From Cytidiella melzeri (taxonomy: Eukaryota > Basidiomycota > Agaricomycetes > Polyporales > Irpicaceae): a stretch of 64,000 nucleotides of DNA. The DNA lies in NCBI GenBank assembly GCA_022592445.1, contig JABYQR010000002.1:372001-436000 (forward strand). Reading direction: 5' to 3'. The notes below the pieces were generated by a model. The model had not been told where the DNA came from. It did not search any database and worked only from the letters and a program-made list of their open reading frames with translations. Made by a program: the position numbers and the translations under genes. Each line of letters opens with the position of its first letter. The first letter of the stretch is position 1. Of this stretch, positions 40,892-54,108 are shown one piece after another.

Positions 40892-43800
40892 ATGTCAACG
40901 TCCCAGTCCGAGTCCTGCTGCGCGGCTTCGTCCCCCATCGTACCCGGAAATGACTATCAAGCAGGGCCTTACAATCTCACCCACTTCCTGCCAGTAGGAA
41001 CGCTTGTACTGCATTCAAGCAACTCCTCCGTCTCGATGATTTCTTGCAGCCGCCATTGGCACGCTCACTCGGGTCACCAGCTCTCCGCGCTACTTGCACC
41101 TGAGAACATTAAACTTGCTGGTCAAATCGACTTTTTGCTATCACACAAGTTTATTGTTGCTACATGCAGGAGTGCGGCGAATGTTTCTTCGTCTACGGAG
41201 TACACCACAACCCTTCTCATTCGCATCTATCTAATTCCCTTCGACTTAGCCAATGTCGAAGGCGCCCTGCGTCGCCGAGACGAAACCATCTTGAGCCCGG
41301 CACGTAGGTATCTGCGGAGTCTACTTCTGCAGGTCACGCGCGATTACAACGTCTGGAAAGGAAAGATCTCCGCTACGTTCCCACCTACGGCGACGCAAAG
41401 TTTTATCAGTTCAGACACGGTGCGCTGCAGCCACTCATCTACACCAACTTCAGTCTGATAGTTGCTCGTCCGTAGGATGGCCAAAGTCTTGCAGAGCTGT
41501 ACAACACACTTGCATCGCCCGTCGTAGTGGTGCCTAAAAATCATATTCCCGCCGGTCTGGGCAGTCTGACCCTCAATATACTCCAGCAGTCTATCGAGGG
41601 CCTGAGGAGCAAGCTCCATGGTTATCAGCGTCGCTCTGTGGCTCGCATGGTGCAGCAAGAGCTCAATCCATCGGCGTGTCCTGATCCTTTGTACGTGCCC
41701 ATGCAGGGCTTGGATAGCCGCGTGTTCTACTTTCAGCCTGCATCTATGGAGATCTTACAGACACGTCCCATGGTATCGCAAAGCCGTGGAGGCATTCTCT
41801 GCGAAGAGCTTGGTGAGCAATGTTACTTCTGAACAAGATATCTCGCGACGAACCTCTTGATAGGGACTGGGAAAACGGTCATGATACTTGCGTTGATCCT
41901 TGCGACGATTGACCAGCTTCCTACCCCAGAGGAGTCTGTCCTCGATCCACGGCCAATATTGACGCCACTAGCCTTCCGACACTTTCCTTCAGAGCCTTTT
42001 GCCGATGCTCGGCGACGACTCGCGGCCGGCTCTTCCAGTGGAAGGCGACGAGGGTCCGAGGCTCCAAGACGCATGCCATCTCTCGTAGAGATTCTACTCC
42101 ATTACGCACGCGTTAATCCTACGGTAGTGGGCCGCAGCTCGAACTTCCCCACAAGTGGACTTTGGAATGCGTACCAGCGCAATACGCCATTCTATCACCA
42201 TTACGAGGAAGAACCGTTGGAGGTACTCCGGACGAGCCGAAATAAGAGCGCGCAAGGCCCCAGAGTCATGTTCATAACATCCGCAACACTTGTCATTGTA
42301 CCTCCAAATCTCCTCAACCAATGGGAGGGTGAGATCAACAAGCACTGCGACGAGACGCCGAAATGCTTCATTGTGGGCGAGAACGCCAAGCTTCCGGAGG
42401 CTCGTGATCTCGCAAACTTATATGACGTACGTACTTGGCTTGCGAGGCAAAGACTTCGTTAATAAGCACCACAGATTATACTCATGACGCATTCTCGTAA
42501 GTGCCATGGTACAGATGCGATATCTGATGTTGATCTCTTGAAGGTTTCGCTCGCGAAGCCGGGGAGAAGAAGGTCGAGGGACTTGGGTCGTGGACAACAT
42601 GCAACTGTGCTGTACCTGCAGGATCCTCTGTGCGAGTGCCGGCATGTAAGTGCAAGGGCATCGACGGCGTTTCACCTTTACTGCAAATCCGCTGGAAGCG
42701 TCTGGTGATTGACGAAGGTCACGTTGCCGCGACGACAACAACAAACCTGATGATGCTCGTCAAAAGTCTCAGCGTAGAGCGTAGATGGATTGTCACGGGA
42801 ACACCGACCAGTGAGTTGCGAGACTTCGCTCTCAGCATCTTGAGTCATGACATGTATTTCAGCCAATTTGATGGGCCTGAGCTTTGGGGAGAGAAGCAAG
42901 CCGAACCCAACAGATACCAGCGAGGCCATATCTCAAGCTCTTGAGAGGAAACTACGCTATCTGGCTGACCATGATAGCGAACGCGGCGACGACTCTGACG
43001 ACGAACTCCGGGATATTCTGAACGGCTTCAGCCTCGAGTACCCAGAGGATGATGTGCAGCCCAAACAGAGACAGTGGTCCAGAACCAGCCGTGAAGACCT
43101 GACAAAGCTTGGCAATATGTTGTCTCATTTCCTCCAGGTCCCCCAATTCGCTGCAAACTCCTCTCTATTTGCTTCACATGTTATTGCTCCTCTCATGGAC
43201 CCTTCTGGACCTCTAGCCGGATCTGTGCGGGTGCTCAGACAGGTAATGGAAAGTGTTATGGTGCGGCACAGGTGTGACTCAATCTATCGACTTTTTTTGC
43301 CATGAAGTATTGCTCAAACATTGTTATAGGGTTGAAGACGTTGAGAGGGAAGTCACGCTCCCTCCGCTGCAGCAAGAGACAGTCTTGTTGGATCTAGACC
43401 CATACGCGGTGATAACATATAATATCATGCAATCTGCCATTGTGACAAACGTGGTAGATTCCGAACGTGTCGGCTCCGTAAGCATTCAGCCACAAAATCT
43501 AGAATCACAACGCTGATGATTTGTGCCTGCGACAGGACTACCTTCTGCATCCAAACGTGCGCATGATATCGTCACAGGGTGCGATTTTACTGATTGATTT
43601 GATTACCCTTTAGAATGCTAAAGAGCTGCACCAGCTGATAGAAAACATTTCCCAGTAGGTTGATCTACTGCATCGGGGACTACCGCTGACATTGCCATCT
43701 CCCAGGGCAATGTTCTGGCATGTGGACGAAACCGTATTCCTTGTCGATGAACGTGTGGGGGAGAGTCAAAGATACAGAGAAAGCTCGTCGAGAAAACTCG

Positions 43801-45752
43801 CAGAAGGCAAAATAACTCACAACGACTTTGAAATGCTCCATCGCGCTCTCGAATTTACGTATGTGCTATGCACAAGTAACTGCATCTCTGCGACTCACAT
43901 TGTACTGCTAGGTCCGCCGCTGCGAGCAACACGGTCTGGAGGGCCTTGAACATGCACCCGAATGTCTTCAACCGGGTCTACAACATGCCGATTCCTATCT
44001 ACCAGGCGTGGTCACACCTTCCATCCAACGTCGGTCAAATCCACAACTCCCAATCTGGCGAGCCTTATCATCTTATGATACCTGAACGCCTGAAGACCTT
44101 ACGGAACTATGTCATCAAAAAACCCCTCTCATCCGTTGCACGCATTATCGAGTACGGAGAAGTAGTCGCAGACGAGGATCGACGCAGGCATCAAATTCAC
44201 ATGTCCACCCCACGAGTCAAGAAGGCCATGAAGGAACACGACCCAATGGACCGGGACGTCAGACGGACCAATGCGAAGGCAGATAGCACCAGCAGCTTTG
44301 CAGGTAGAGGCGATTCAGTGAAGAAGCTGATTGAAACAGAAGCGAAACGGAAAGCTCTAGAGGCTGACGATCAGAACGGTCATGTTTTGATGCGAAATGA
44401 CCTCTGTAGGTCTTCGCCGTTGGCAGGAGTAGAGATTCGGAATTCTACATCATCCAAACTAAACTACATCCTCAACGAGGTTCGTCCATCTCCCATATAG
44501 ACTAAAGAAACTCTTCAACGTCTTTGTAGATTCAGCTATATTCTTCTACATCCAAGTTTCTCGTATTCTCGAAATCGCCGCTCACGCTCATGTACATTGC
44601 CGAAGCACTGGGGGTTTTGGGTGTACATTACAAGCTCACTTCGCGAGGAGCAAAGGTCCTTCACCAAGATGTCACAACATTTGAGACCTCGGAGACTTAT
44701 CGAGTCTTTCTGATGGAACTGAAGCACGGTGCTCGTGGGCTGTACGTATATCTCCCTCGCAGTCTGGAGTGGTGCACAGCTCACCTGATAGTTTCACAGA
44801 AATTTAGTGACCGCATCAAGGATTATATTCTGTGAACCGGTGTGGCAGGCAGACGTGGAGACTCAAGCCATAAAGGTGCGTTGTTTTGGCACCTACGCTT
44901 TATGAACCTCATGTCTCCATCGCATCCATGCAGCGTGTACATCGTATAGGTCAAGTGTCGCCTGTCTCAGGTAAGTCTGTACAACATGCTGAGTATGTTG
45001 AATGTCAAGATTGACGCGAAATAGTGAAAACGCTTGCCATCCGCTCCACTGCCGAGGAATTCATGGTCCAACGACGAGAAGATCTCAAACGCGGACGGGG
45101 TGCCTCAAACGGCAAATTGCCTAATCTTGCGGATGATATCTCCATGCGCGACTTCATCGCAGCAAGTTGCTCTCGCTCTTTTCCTTGGCTCGCTCACTGA
45201 CATATTTTGGCAGCACCCGACATTCTTACCCGACCCCGGGCCACCATCAGTCCAGCTACGCTACCCTCTCCTCTCTTCGTCGTCCTCGCCCTGCGGCAGT
45301 TCTCCCGCTGGCGCATCGACTCCATCACGTTCCAGTCCATCTGACTCGACTCATTCTGTGTCCCCTGCAAGCCCTTCAAACAGTGCGGTTCGTACCATCC
45401 GGATACCAGGGTTGAAACGCAAAGCACCCACCGAAACTCATTCTCTCGGAAGTTTGTACATCGCAGTCCAGAAGCGTCCTTATATCCACCCTGAAAGCAC
45501 TGTAAAGAGCAGATACGACTCCGATGACCGGCAGGAGGGCCCTTCTTCCAGCAGCAATAGCGAAACTCGTACATATAGCGTAGGTGCAGATGCAGATGAA
45601 ATGATGCAGCCACAGTTGAAGAGACCGAGGGTGGCGGTACGTTTTTCGAGTTCCTGAATGTTGTCATCTTTGCTTTTGGCTTGCAGAAGGTCCATATTTA
45701 TGCTAGTCCACGGTCTGCCGATGTAGTCTTCCAATTTGTCCAGTGTATATGA
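40892..45752 (+). CDS. SNF2-family DNA helicase/ATPase
   Basis: A large multi-exon gene. The DEXH ATPase has motif [20 protein letters not shown], split by an intron with donor GTGAGC near 41814. The motif [16 protein letters not shown] follows, then a Cys cluster C-x-C-x13-C-x-C (about 42600-42655) just before [11 protein letters not shown] (motif II DEGH) and [11 protein letters not shown]. The second RecA-like lobe includes [40 protein letters not shown] and KRVHRIGQ. There is an extended N-terminus (~250 residues) and a Ser/Pro-rich tail ending [20 protein letters not shown], using a last intron GTACGT to TGCAG. No RING finger was seen between the lobes, unlike Rad5/HLTF. Family role: DNA translocation or nucleoprotein remodelling in the nucleus. 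Exons in 42.4-43.7 kb are approximate. Confidence 0.85.
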
Positions 45753-46403
45753 CATGCATATTTCTAAATTAGACTCTTGTAGAGCAATGTAGGTTCTGGT
45801 GAATAAAGCCTTCGCCACACTCGGTACACCGTCATCAAATCCGAGTTAACCATTCGCAAGCATAGATTGTCATGACCATGGTTGTACATCGTGGTGTTCT
45901 AGACGGAATACGTATAAACTTCCGCGGTTGAGCGCGGCTACGTATCCGATCATCGTGTCGTGGTAAAGTTATATGCCGTTATCCGATAGCGACATGCAAA
46001 GTGAGAGGAAACCCCTGAGAAACGTAAAACAAAGAAAAGCAGATTGCTGAATGAGCTCTCGGGGGCCCTAAGCAGGCAACGAGGTCTGAGCCCGAATCGG
46101 CAAGAAGGAAGAAAGCGGCGAGGTGGAGGGTGGTTGTGTCGGAACGTGTGAGTTCTACGTGTGACAGCGCAGAGTTGCAGGGAGTGGTATGGCGAGGGAA
46201 GAGAGTGGGGAGAGGGGGGGAGGGCGGATTGTAGGATGTGGTTCTAAGATAGATCATTCACAGCTGTATTGCAAAATAAATAGGCGGAAGGATGAACTTC
46301 CGGTGCGGGTGAGAGAGCGTAACGAGGAACATGCGATGGGTGTGTGTGTGCTTGGGTCGCGGGAGATAAGCCGCACGTCCAAAGTGAAACGAGAGCTCAG
46401 AGC
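45753..46403. other. convergent intergenic region
   Basis: Lies between the 3' ends of the SNF2 gene and the SAM synthetase gene. No gene was recognised; the stretch around 46195-46225 is G-rich. Confidence 0.5.
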
Positions 46404-47877
46404 TTAGAGCTTAAGCTGCTTGGGCTTCTCCCAGGTGTAATCGGGGTTACCTGAGATCGAACGTGAGCTTTTTAGGAGATTCGTGAGAAAAAGTGTATAC
46501 GCACCAAAATGACCGTAGGCAGCGGTCTTGCGGTACTGGGGCTTCTGGAGATCGAGCTGTTGGACTTAATACACACACAGGCTATCAGATTTCTTTCCCA
46601 AAAGGAATGAACACAAAAAGACGAACCGATGACACCAGGACGGAGGTCCCAGTTGTTACGAATAATCTCAACAAGCTCAGCGTTGCTCTTCTTTCCAGTG
46701 CCGTAGGTATCGACAAAGATGGAGAGGGGCTCAGCGACACCGATGGCGTACGAGAGCTGGACAAGTGCGCGGCGGGCAAGTCCAGCAGCCACCAGGGACT
46801 TGGCGATCCACCGGGCGGTGTAGGCAGCCGAACGGTCGACCTTGGAGAAGTCCTTGCCGGAGAAGGCACCTCCACCGTGGGCACCCCAGCCACCGTATGT
46901 GTCGACGATGATCTTACGGCCGGTGAGACCAGCGTCACCCTGTGGACCACCAATAACGAAACGACCTGAGGGTTGGATCTATAGAAGATATGTTACAGGT
47001 AATTTCTCACGCATTGCAGGATTCGCACGTACGTGGTAAACAGTGCGCTCGTCGAGGAGGTCAGCAGGGATGACCTGCTTGACAACCTTCTCAAGGAGTT
47101 CCTTGCGAAGTTCCTCAGTGGAGATCGAATCAGCATGCTGCGTGGACACAACGATGGTGTCAACACGCAGAGGGATCACTGCACCGTTCTCCTGCTTGTA
47201 CTCAACGGTGACCTGGGTCTTGGAGTCAGGGCGAAGCCACGGGAGCGCACCCGTCCTTCGAGCAACGGCCATAGCCGCGTTGAGCTTGTGTGCGAGCACG
47301 ATCGTGAGGGGCATATATTCTTCCGTCTCATCGGTGGCATAGCCAAACATGATACCCTGGTCACCGGCACCAATCTCCTCAAGCGAGCCGTGGTCGAGGC
47401 CCTGAGCGATATCTGGGGACTGCTGCTCGATGGCGACGAGGATGTTGCAGGTCTTGTAGTCAAAGCCCTTGGAGGAGTCGTCGTAGCCGATCTCCTTGAT
47501 GGTCTCGCGGATGACCTTTTGGTAGTCGATCTGGGCCTTGGTGGTGATTTCACCAAAGACCATGATCATGCCAGTCTTCGAAGCGGTCTCACAGGCGACT
47601 TTGGAAAACGGGTCCTGAGCCAAGCACGCATCGAGCTGGCGCCACCCTCGAGTCAGTTACAGGAGTTCCTTCGAGCAGAGACTGAAGCAACTAACGATAG
47701 CATCGGAGACCTGGTCACAGATTTTGTCTGTCATAATATCGTTAAAACACGCTTTTGACACTTTGCACGTGGGTAGACGACGTGAGACTTACCAGGGTGG
47801 CCCTCTCCTACAGACTCGGAAGTGAACAGAAAGTGCCCTGGGGCAAGAGCAGCATTGACTTGACCGTTGGCAGGCAT
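46404..47877 (-). CDS. SAM1: S-adenosylmethionine synthetase
   Basis: Makes S-adenosylmethionine from methionine and ATP. The N-terminal exon reads [20 protein letters not shown] then ESVGEGHP, with the methionine-binding SVGEGHPDK signature completed across an intron (GTAAGT donor) by [20 protein letters not shown]. Further exons carry [13 protein letters not shown], the ATP-binding loop [12 protein letters not shown], and [20 protein letters not shown] with [20 protein letters not shown]. The end [12 protein letters not shown] and TAA at 46406-46404 is typical of fungal enzymes. Length (~395 residues) is full. All key motifs are intact, so this is a functional housekeeping copy. The symbol is by yeast SAM1/SAM2 homology. 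Confidence 0.95.
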
Positions 47878-48271
47878 AGCGAGGAGGCGGCGAGGACGAG
47901 GGAGAAAGGGAGGGGAGAGGGTTCGGATTGAAGAATGTGGACGAACTCAATTTTATTAGCGCGGGACCCCGGCCACCACATTTGGCACTATCACGCCATC
48001 TCAACGTATCGCGCTATAAGTATACCCAACGATGTAACTTACGCTAAGTAGGTACACCGTCTTCGGCTTCGCTGCATGTACTGCACTCTTACGTACAACG
48101 CAAACTGCAAGACGGTCGTGTGGCAAGGGTGAGGCGTAACTAATTGTGTGTAATGTACATATTGACACAGTCCGTCCGTGCGAACAGGAACTGGGGAGTG
48201 AAGTAAGGAATTCCATGTAATTCAAGTCCTAGATACCGCGTATAAAGTTAAGAGGATTTTCGTATTTTGGT
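47878..48271. promoter_or_regulatory. SAM synthetase upstream region and aminotransferase 3' flank
   Basis: A 394-bp spacer. The minus-strand leader just upstream of the SAM synthetase ATG is CT-rich (CCCTCTCCCCTCCCTTTCTC near 47900-47920), as in highly expressed fungal genes. Confidence 0.45.
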
Positions 48272-49979
48272 TCACTTTTGGAAAAACTCTGTGAGCACTT
48301 GGCCGAGAATGACCAGGCCAGGCTGCATGAGAGCCTCTTCTCCAGCAAACGTTGTGCGAAGGAAGTTGACCCGCTGGGACACATTGGTCAGGCTCTGGGA
48401 GGCGAACAAGGCAGCATGACCTGATCACTCACGTCGTGTATGGGAACATCGCTCTCCACCAGCTTGGTCGTGCTCTCCGACATAGGTGCCACAAAGATAC
48501 TCGCAGGCATGACTACGAGACCAGCGTCGAGACAGCGCTCAAACAGCTCGTTCATCAACTCTGGCACATTCGTCCTCTTCGGTGACTTGAGCGTGTCACG
48601 GAACTCGCAAGTGTACCTCGGATGCTTTTTGACATGAACGTCAATCCACACAAACATGCCCGCCTGTGGGGGCTCAGCACTCGCATAGCCGGTACTGGCG
48701 ACTTCCTTGCTGAAATGGTCGAGGAAGATGTCCCGGCGACGTTGGTATTCTCGTCTGAGGCTACGAGTCCACCTATCGAACCCTGACAGCTGCCATCCGG
48801 ACGAACTTAGCATCTCCGTGATGAAGATCTGGCCGAACCCGTGGGGGTGCTGGGTCGAGGAGTCGTTCAAGAAGATGAGGTGCTCGTGGAAGAGCTGGCT
48901 ACTTGTGATCCAGCCGAGGCGCATGCCTGGCATCAGTATCTTGCTGAAACTGTGGAACGTGACTCTTATCAGTCTAGGCTCGATATGTGGATGTCTTCCA
49001 CGTACCTGTCTACGCGAAGGACCCGTCCGTCGACGTCCATTGACAGGAATGAAGGGATGAGGGTATCTTTTGCGCCTTCAGGAATGTCGACGTATTGGAG
49101 GTAGTAGTACGGATCGTCTTCGATGATCATGATGTCGAAACGCTGACACAACGCGTAAATTTTCTCTCTGCGCTCAACGCTCAGCGTGCATCCGGTTGGG
49201 TTCTGCCCAGTTCTGCAGGAGGGGTTAGAACAACAAGGCAGACGAGTGTGATTTGCGACACTTACGGAACGGTATACAGAACATGCGGTCTCCTCCCATG
49301 CAGTCGCTCATCCCAGCTCACCATGACGCGTTCCAGGTCTTCGGGGATAAGCCCACCCTTGTCAATCTTGACTGGCACCCAACTGACGCCGTGCGCTAAC
49401 GGTGCGTTCGTGAGAGCGTTGAACGAGAATTCGTCCGCGAGAAAGTGATCGCCAGGGCTGCCGAGGAGACGGAAGCACTTTGTCACACCGTCCATGTTGC
49501 CCACAGTTAGTGTGCATACATGGTTCCAAGGGGAGTGGTAGTGCGTCGTTAGCTCGGTAACAGCACGCTGAGCCTGGGGCAGACCTGCGCCGTCGCTGTA
49601 GGCCATGGCGGTTTTGATTGGAAGACTGCATGACTCGTCCCGCGAAGATGTGAACCACTGAGTTGGCGTACTTGAGCTGGATGCTGCTTCTTTCCATGTA
49701 GCCACGGGATCTTCAATGTCGGCAGCGGCAGAAGCCACCTCGTAATTTATGGACTTGACGGGGTACAAGGAATAGTGAGGATCGCCTGTGTATTCACGGT
49801 GAGCTTGGTAGATGGTACCGGAGAAGCTGGGGGATGTTACCTGTGGCTAGGCTGATCATGTTGGGTCTGCCTCTGGTCAATCGCCACAAGACCTTCATGG
49901 CGTTGGGCTTGCGCTGACGAGTCTCGATAGACAAGTGGTGGCTAAGGTCAGCCGTACGAACTGCGTTTATGCCAGGCAT
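48272..49979 (-). CDS. PLP-dependent aminotransferase, ARO8 (aromatic/2-aminoadipate) type
   Basis: A class I/II aminotransferase with fold-type I features. MKVLWRLTRGRPNMISLATG near the N-terminus is followed by LPIKTAMAYSDGAGLPQAQR. The cofactor-contact region includes TVGNMDGVTKCFRLLGSPGD and the TGQNPTG motif (PTGCTLSVERREKIYALC). IIEDDPYYYLQYVDIP contains the PLP-ring Asp and Tyr. The Schiff-base lysine is in SFSKILMPGMRLGW, with that motif restored by splicing across a GTACGT donor. The C-terminal exon, reached through a GTGAGT donor, reads SLTNVSQRVNFLRTTFAGEE to VLTEFFQK and TGA. By family it transaminates aromatic amino acids or 2-aminoadipate; kynurenine is another possible substrate. 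Confidence 0.88.
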
Positions 49980-51017
49980 GGTGAAGAAGCTTGACTGTCG
50001 CCGGGAACGGTGGGGGGCTGTGAGGGGAATGAAGAGTGGACCGTTGCGGCTCTGCGCTGCGAATATTTAAAGTATGGCGAATATGACTGATGATGAGGCG
50101 AGCATTGCCTGCCGCGATAGGTGTTGTCCCGACTGATCCGCATGTCTACATGTAGTCCGTGGTTAGCGAGTCATGTCAACTAGACACTGCAAACCATCAC
50201 ACCTCCTGAATGATAGTCCTGCTTTCCCGCCCTTGCCTAATATTTCCCGCACTAACATTCCTGGCTTCGATCATTGGAGCCAAATAGTAGTCGAGTATTG
50301 CAGACTATTCACAGGCACTCGAATGTGCAGTTTCCTTTTGCCCATACGTCTCCTGGGCTGCGCGTTGAGCGCACACAAGTCGGCGACAGCTGTCCGATTT
50401 GGTAGCGAGCAGAAAGCAGCGCGGGCGAATGACAGTCGTGGCTGTACACCGGTCAAGAGTGACTTTCTGCAGGGCTGCCCTACCCGATCCCCGCTGTGAA
50501 TGCTGTGTGTTTGACTTGATACGCGCGTTGCTTACGTCCGAGCACACCAATCCGCGCTCCGGTAGTAGCTCTCAGTCCGCTAGGCGCATGATATGCGCGA
50601 GGATTACTTTGCTCCGAGCGACGTGCTCGGCCGCCACATCGCATCCTCTGACTGTAATGCCACCAGTGGTGTTTCACTTTGCACGGCCACGAGCTAGCTA
50701 GCTGAGATGTCTGCATGTTGGACGGTGAGCGTTGGACATCGAAATATGGTCGGCATCCGGCGATATACCACAACTTGAGTTTGCTGAGTGGAAGCGTTCT
50801 GAGCAGGACCTCTGCGACCGTCGCCTCACGAACGACGCTCAGTTGTTGATTGAGTGATGCATATATAATGTATTATATAAAGTTGCCGACAATGCCCGGC
50901 GGAGTGATCGCGTCGGCGTCGATGACGTCGGCGTCGGTCGTCTTCACTCACAACCACCACCGCACCGTCTAACGCGACGACATTCACAACGGTGCACGGC
51001 ACAATCCCTCGCCCGCA
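49980..51017. promoter_or_regulatory. 1-kb divergent promoter region (aminotransferase / NADH dehydrogenase)
   Basis: No gene was recognised. A tandem-type stretch with GTCGGCGTC words (about 50910-50938) and an AT-rich TATATAATGTATTATATAAA (50859-50881) lie upstream of the plus-strand gene. Confidence 0.5.
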
Positions 51018-53934
51018 ATGGCCATGTCTCCCCCGACAATGCTCGGCGCGCTCAGACACGCGTCGGTAGCCGCAACTCGTCCATCGAGCTCCGTGGCTTC
51101 TAGGAACGCGTTCCATACCTTGCAATCTCACAGACGCATCCGCTCGCTCTGCACACACCCACAACCTCCACATACCCACCAACTAGCGATACCCGTCACA
51201 TTCTCTCCCAACTATCCTAGAGCCTTCTCCTCAAGCGTGACGAGACAAGATGTGCAGCAGCCCGCCGCTCCCGAAACACCACAGGCTCCGCGCAGGAAAT
51301 TCATGCGGTTCAAGACCTTGGTCAGATATACGGGTTACCTGTTTGGCTCGACTGTCGTTGGCGTCGTCGTGCTGACCGGAGCGATCTTCCTGCACGACGC
51401 CTTCACATACTCAGAGAAGGTACGTTTCCTCTCAAGTGTTGGCCCACTTCTGTCGCATTCTCTTATTGTGGCTCTGTAGCACATCGAGGGTGTACCAATA
51501 TCTCCTCTTGCGCTCAAATCCGAGCGCGGCGGACCAAAGAATTTACCTGTCATTAAATCCTACTTGAACGACATCGAAGACGACGCGCAAACTGCGCTGA
51601 GCACAAAACCTCACTTGGTGATCGTTGGTGGTGGTTGGGGTGTACGTTCGCGTTGTCTCTGCAAAGCTCTCAGCTTAATACAACCTTCCGCATATGTCAG
51701 GCTATGGGAGTTCTCAGCAAACTCAATCCCGGTGATTACCATGTCACAGTCATCTCGCCCGAAACCTACACGACGTTCACCCCGTTACTGCCATGTAAAG
51801 TCATTCAGATCCTCAACATTTTAGCTGCTAATGCGGAGCTTTGTCTGCGTCATAGCGGCCGCTGTAGGAACAGTTCAAGTCCGCTCACTCGTCGAACCTA
51901 TCCGAAAGATTATCGCAAGACTACACGGACACCTTATTAGTGCCTACGTAAGTCTCTAGTTTGTGCATCGGTGTGGTACAGGCTGGATTCCAACGCCTTC
52001 TTGTGTAGGCAGTAGACCTAGTCATGTCGGAACGGTTGATCGAGGTGAAGACTGTCGCGCAGGACGGACTGAGCCAGAATATCTACGTTCCGTACGTTGA
52101 TCAACTTTTTTGTTATTCTCAGCTGTTGATCCGCAGACAGATACGATAAACTGGTCATTGCATGCGGCTCTACTTCTGCGACTCATGGTGTGCCCGGGCT
52201 TGAGAACTGCTTCCAACTGAAAACTATCGGCGACGCGCAAAAGATGCGGCACAGAATCATTGGTGCGTCAAATTACCTGGGCAGGCTTGTCCAAGAACTT
52301 ACCAGTGTCACGATAGACAACTTTGAAACTGCTGCCTTGCCTACTACGTCTCCCGAAGAGCGCAAACGCCTGCTCAGCTTTGTTGTATGCGGAGGTGGAC
52401 CGACCGGTGTCGAGACTGCTGCTGAGATCTACGATTTATGCCAAGAGGACATCATTAACTATGTGAGTATTTTGTCTCCGCTCACTGAAGAAACGAAGCT
52501 GAGAAAGCACAGTACCCGAAAGTGTGCCGCAAGGATGTTTCAATCAGCGTTATTCAGAGCAGGAGTCACATACTGAACACCGTATGTACCCTCCCGGTTT
52601 CACTTTTTTCGACCAAGCTGGCTGTGTTCTCATTCTTCAGCCATTCAGTACTCCGAGGCAATCTCCAAGTTCGCTGAAGACAAATTCTTGCACGACGGTA
52701 TCACGCTTATCACCAACGCACGCGTATCAGCCGTGACGCCCGATCACGTAACATACACCACCAAAGGTCCAGACGGCAAGACCGAGACGCACGAGATCCC
52801 AAGTAACTTTGTGCTCTGGAGCACAGGCATTGCGATGAGCCCGTTCGTAGCGAGGGTGTCGAGTCTGCTGTAAGTTCGTTTTTCATTCGCATTGCGCGCC
52901 ATAGCGAGTTCTGAGTAAACCATCGCGTGGACGACTAGGCCAAATCAGGTACATAAAAAGGCGATCGAGGTTGATGCGCACTTGCGTGTGAAAGGAGCAC
53001 CGATCGGCGAGGTGTATGCTATCGGCGATGCGAGTACTGTAAGTCCGGCCCTTAGGATTGATAGGAGTAGCTCATGTTATCTCTGCGCAGATTGAAACAT
53101 CAATTGTAAGTCACTTGCTCGAGCTTGTGGACGAGTCGGACAAGAACCACGATGGGAAGATCGACTTTGAGGAGTGGACGGATATGGGTAAGTTTTGCAT
53201 CATTCCTCTAGTTAGTAGGGATGCGGACAGAGCTCTCGGGTTCTAGTGAAGAAGATTAAGAAGAAGATTCCCATGTCTGAGGAACACTTGGACAAGGTGA
53301 GTTCTCTCCCATGCCAAGACTTGACCACGAAGACTGATCGTCTACTTTCCATTCCAGGTCCGAGAACTATTCGATCTTTTCGACTCCGACGCAGACAACT
53401 CGCTCAACTTGAACGAGCTCGCGGTGCTCCTCCAAGAGATCGGCAACAAGATCACCGCGTTACCCGCAACAGCCCAAGTGGCGTCTCAGCAGGGTAAATA
53501 CCTCGGTGCAAAGTTCACAAAGCTGGAAAAGCAGCGCGCGACGTTGGAGAAGAACGAGCTGGGTATGAGCGGGATGGGCGTGGACGAGATTGTGGCGAAG
53601 CCATTCAGGTATATGCATCTTGGATCCTTGGCGTACGTGTTCTTCCTTTTGTCATCGGAGAGTTACTAATGATGGGTTTGCGGATTTAGGTATATCGGCA
53701 ACGCGGCGGTGTTTGACTTGGGCAAGTACAGCTTCATGGGCGGGTTGGCGGCAATGTATGCGTGGAGGAGTGTCTATTGGAGTGAGCAGGTGAGTTCGAG
53801 GACGCGCGCGTTGCTGATGATTGATTGGGTCATTCGGTGAGTGTCTTCTGTTCTCATTCTATGGATGCGTGTTCAGGCACTGACTTCGTTACAGCGGCGT
53901 GTGGGGACGGGATTTGTCGAGACTTCGAGACTAA
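51018..53934 (+). CDS. mitochondrial alternative NADH dehydrogenase with EF-hands (NDE type)
   Basis: A type II rotenone-insensitive NADH:ubiquinone oxidoreductase. The Arg/Ser-rich N-terminus is a mitochondrial presequence (to about residue 75), followed by a membrane-type helix (YTGYLFGSTVVGVVVLTGAI). FAD-binding is LVIVGGGWGAMGVLSKL (GxGxxG type). TFTPLLPSAAVGTVQVRSLV is restored across an intron (donor GTAAAG). The NADH-binding motif is VVCGGGPTGVETAAEIYD. Two EF-hand loops follow: DKNHDGKIDFEE and DSDADNSLNLNE, both with Asp at 1 and Glu at 12. The C-terminus AYIGNAAVFDLGKYSFMGGL and the last exon ending RGVWGRDLSRLRD, TAA at 53932-53934, match the family. EF-hands suggest the external, calcium-responsive subtype facing the intermembrane space. 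Confidence 0.93.
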
Positions 53935-54108
53935 GCTGTGCGGGGTAGATGCGACATTAGATAGGTGTTAAGTTTTCTATTTGCATTCACTGCTTTTTCT
54001 TATCCTGTACTCTGCATTGTGCGATCTTGATGTACTCGTGCATTCGATGGAATAGTTTTGTTTACACGTGCAAACAAACGATGCATTTCGTTTCTAGAGG
54101 ACCTTTTT
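53935..54108. other. convergent 3' spacer
   Basis: A short region shared by the 3' UTRs of the NADH dehydrogenase and CLP1 genes. Confidence 0.6.

Noticed and set aside
47033..47758. Long plus-strand open frame of 241 codons
   Set aside because: It is antisense to SAM synthetase exons, whose conserved motifs define the true strand.
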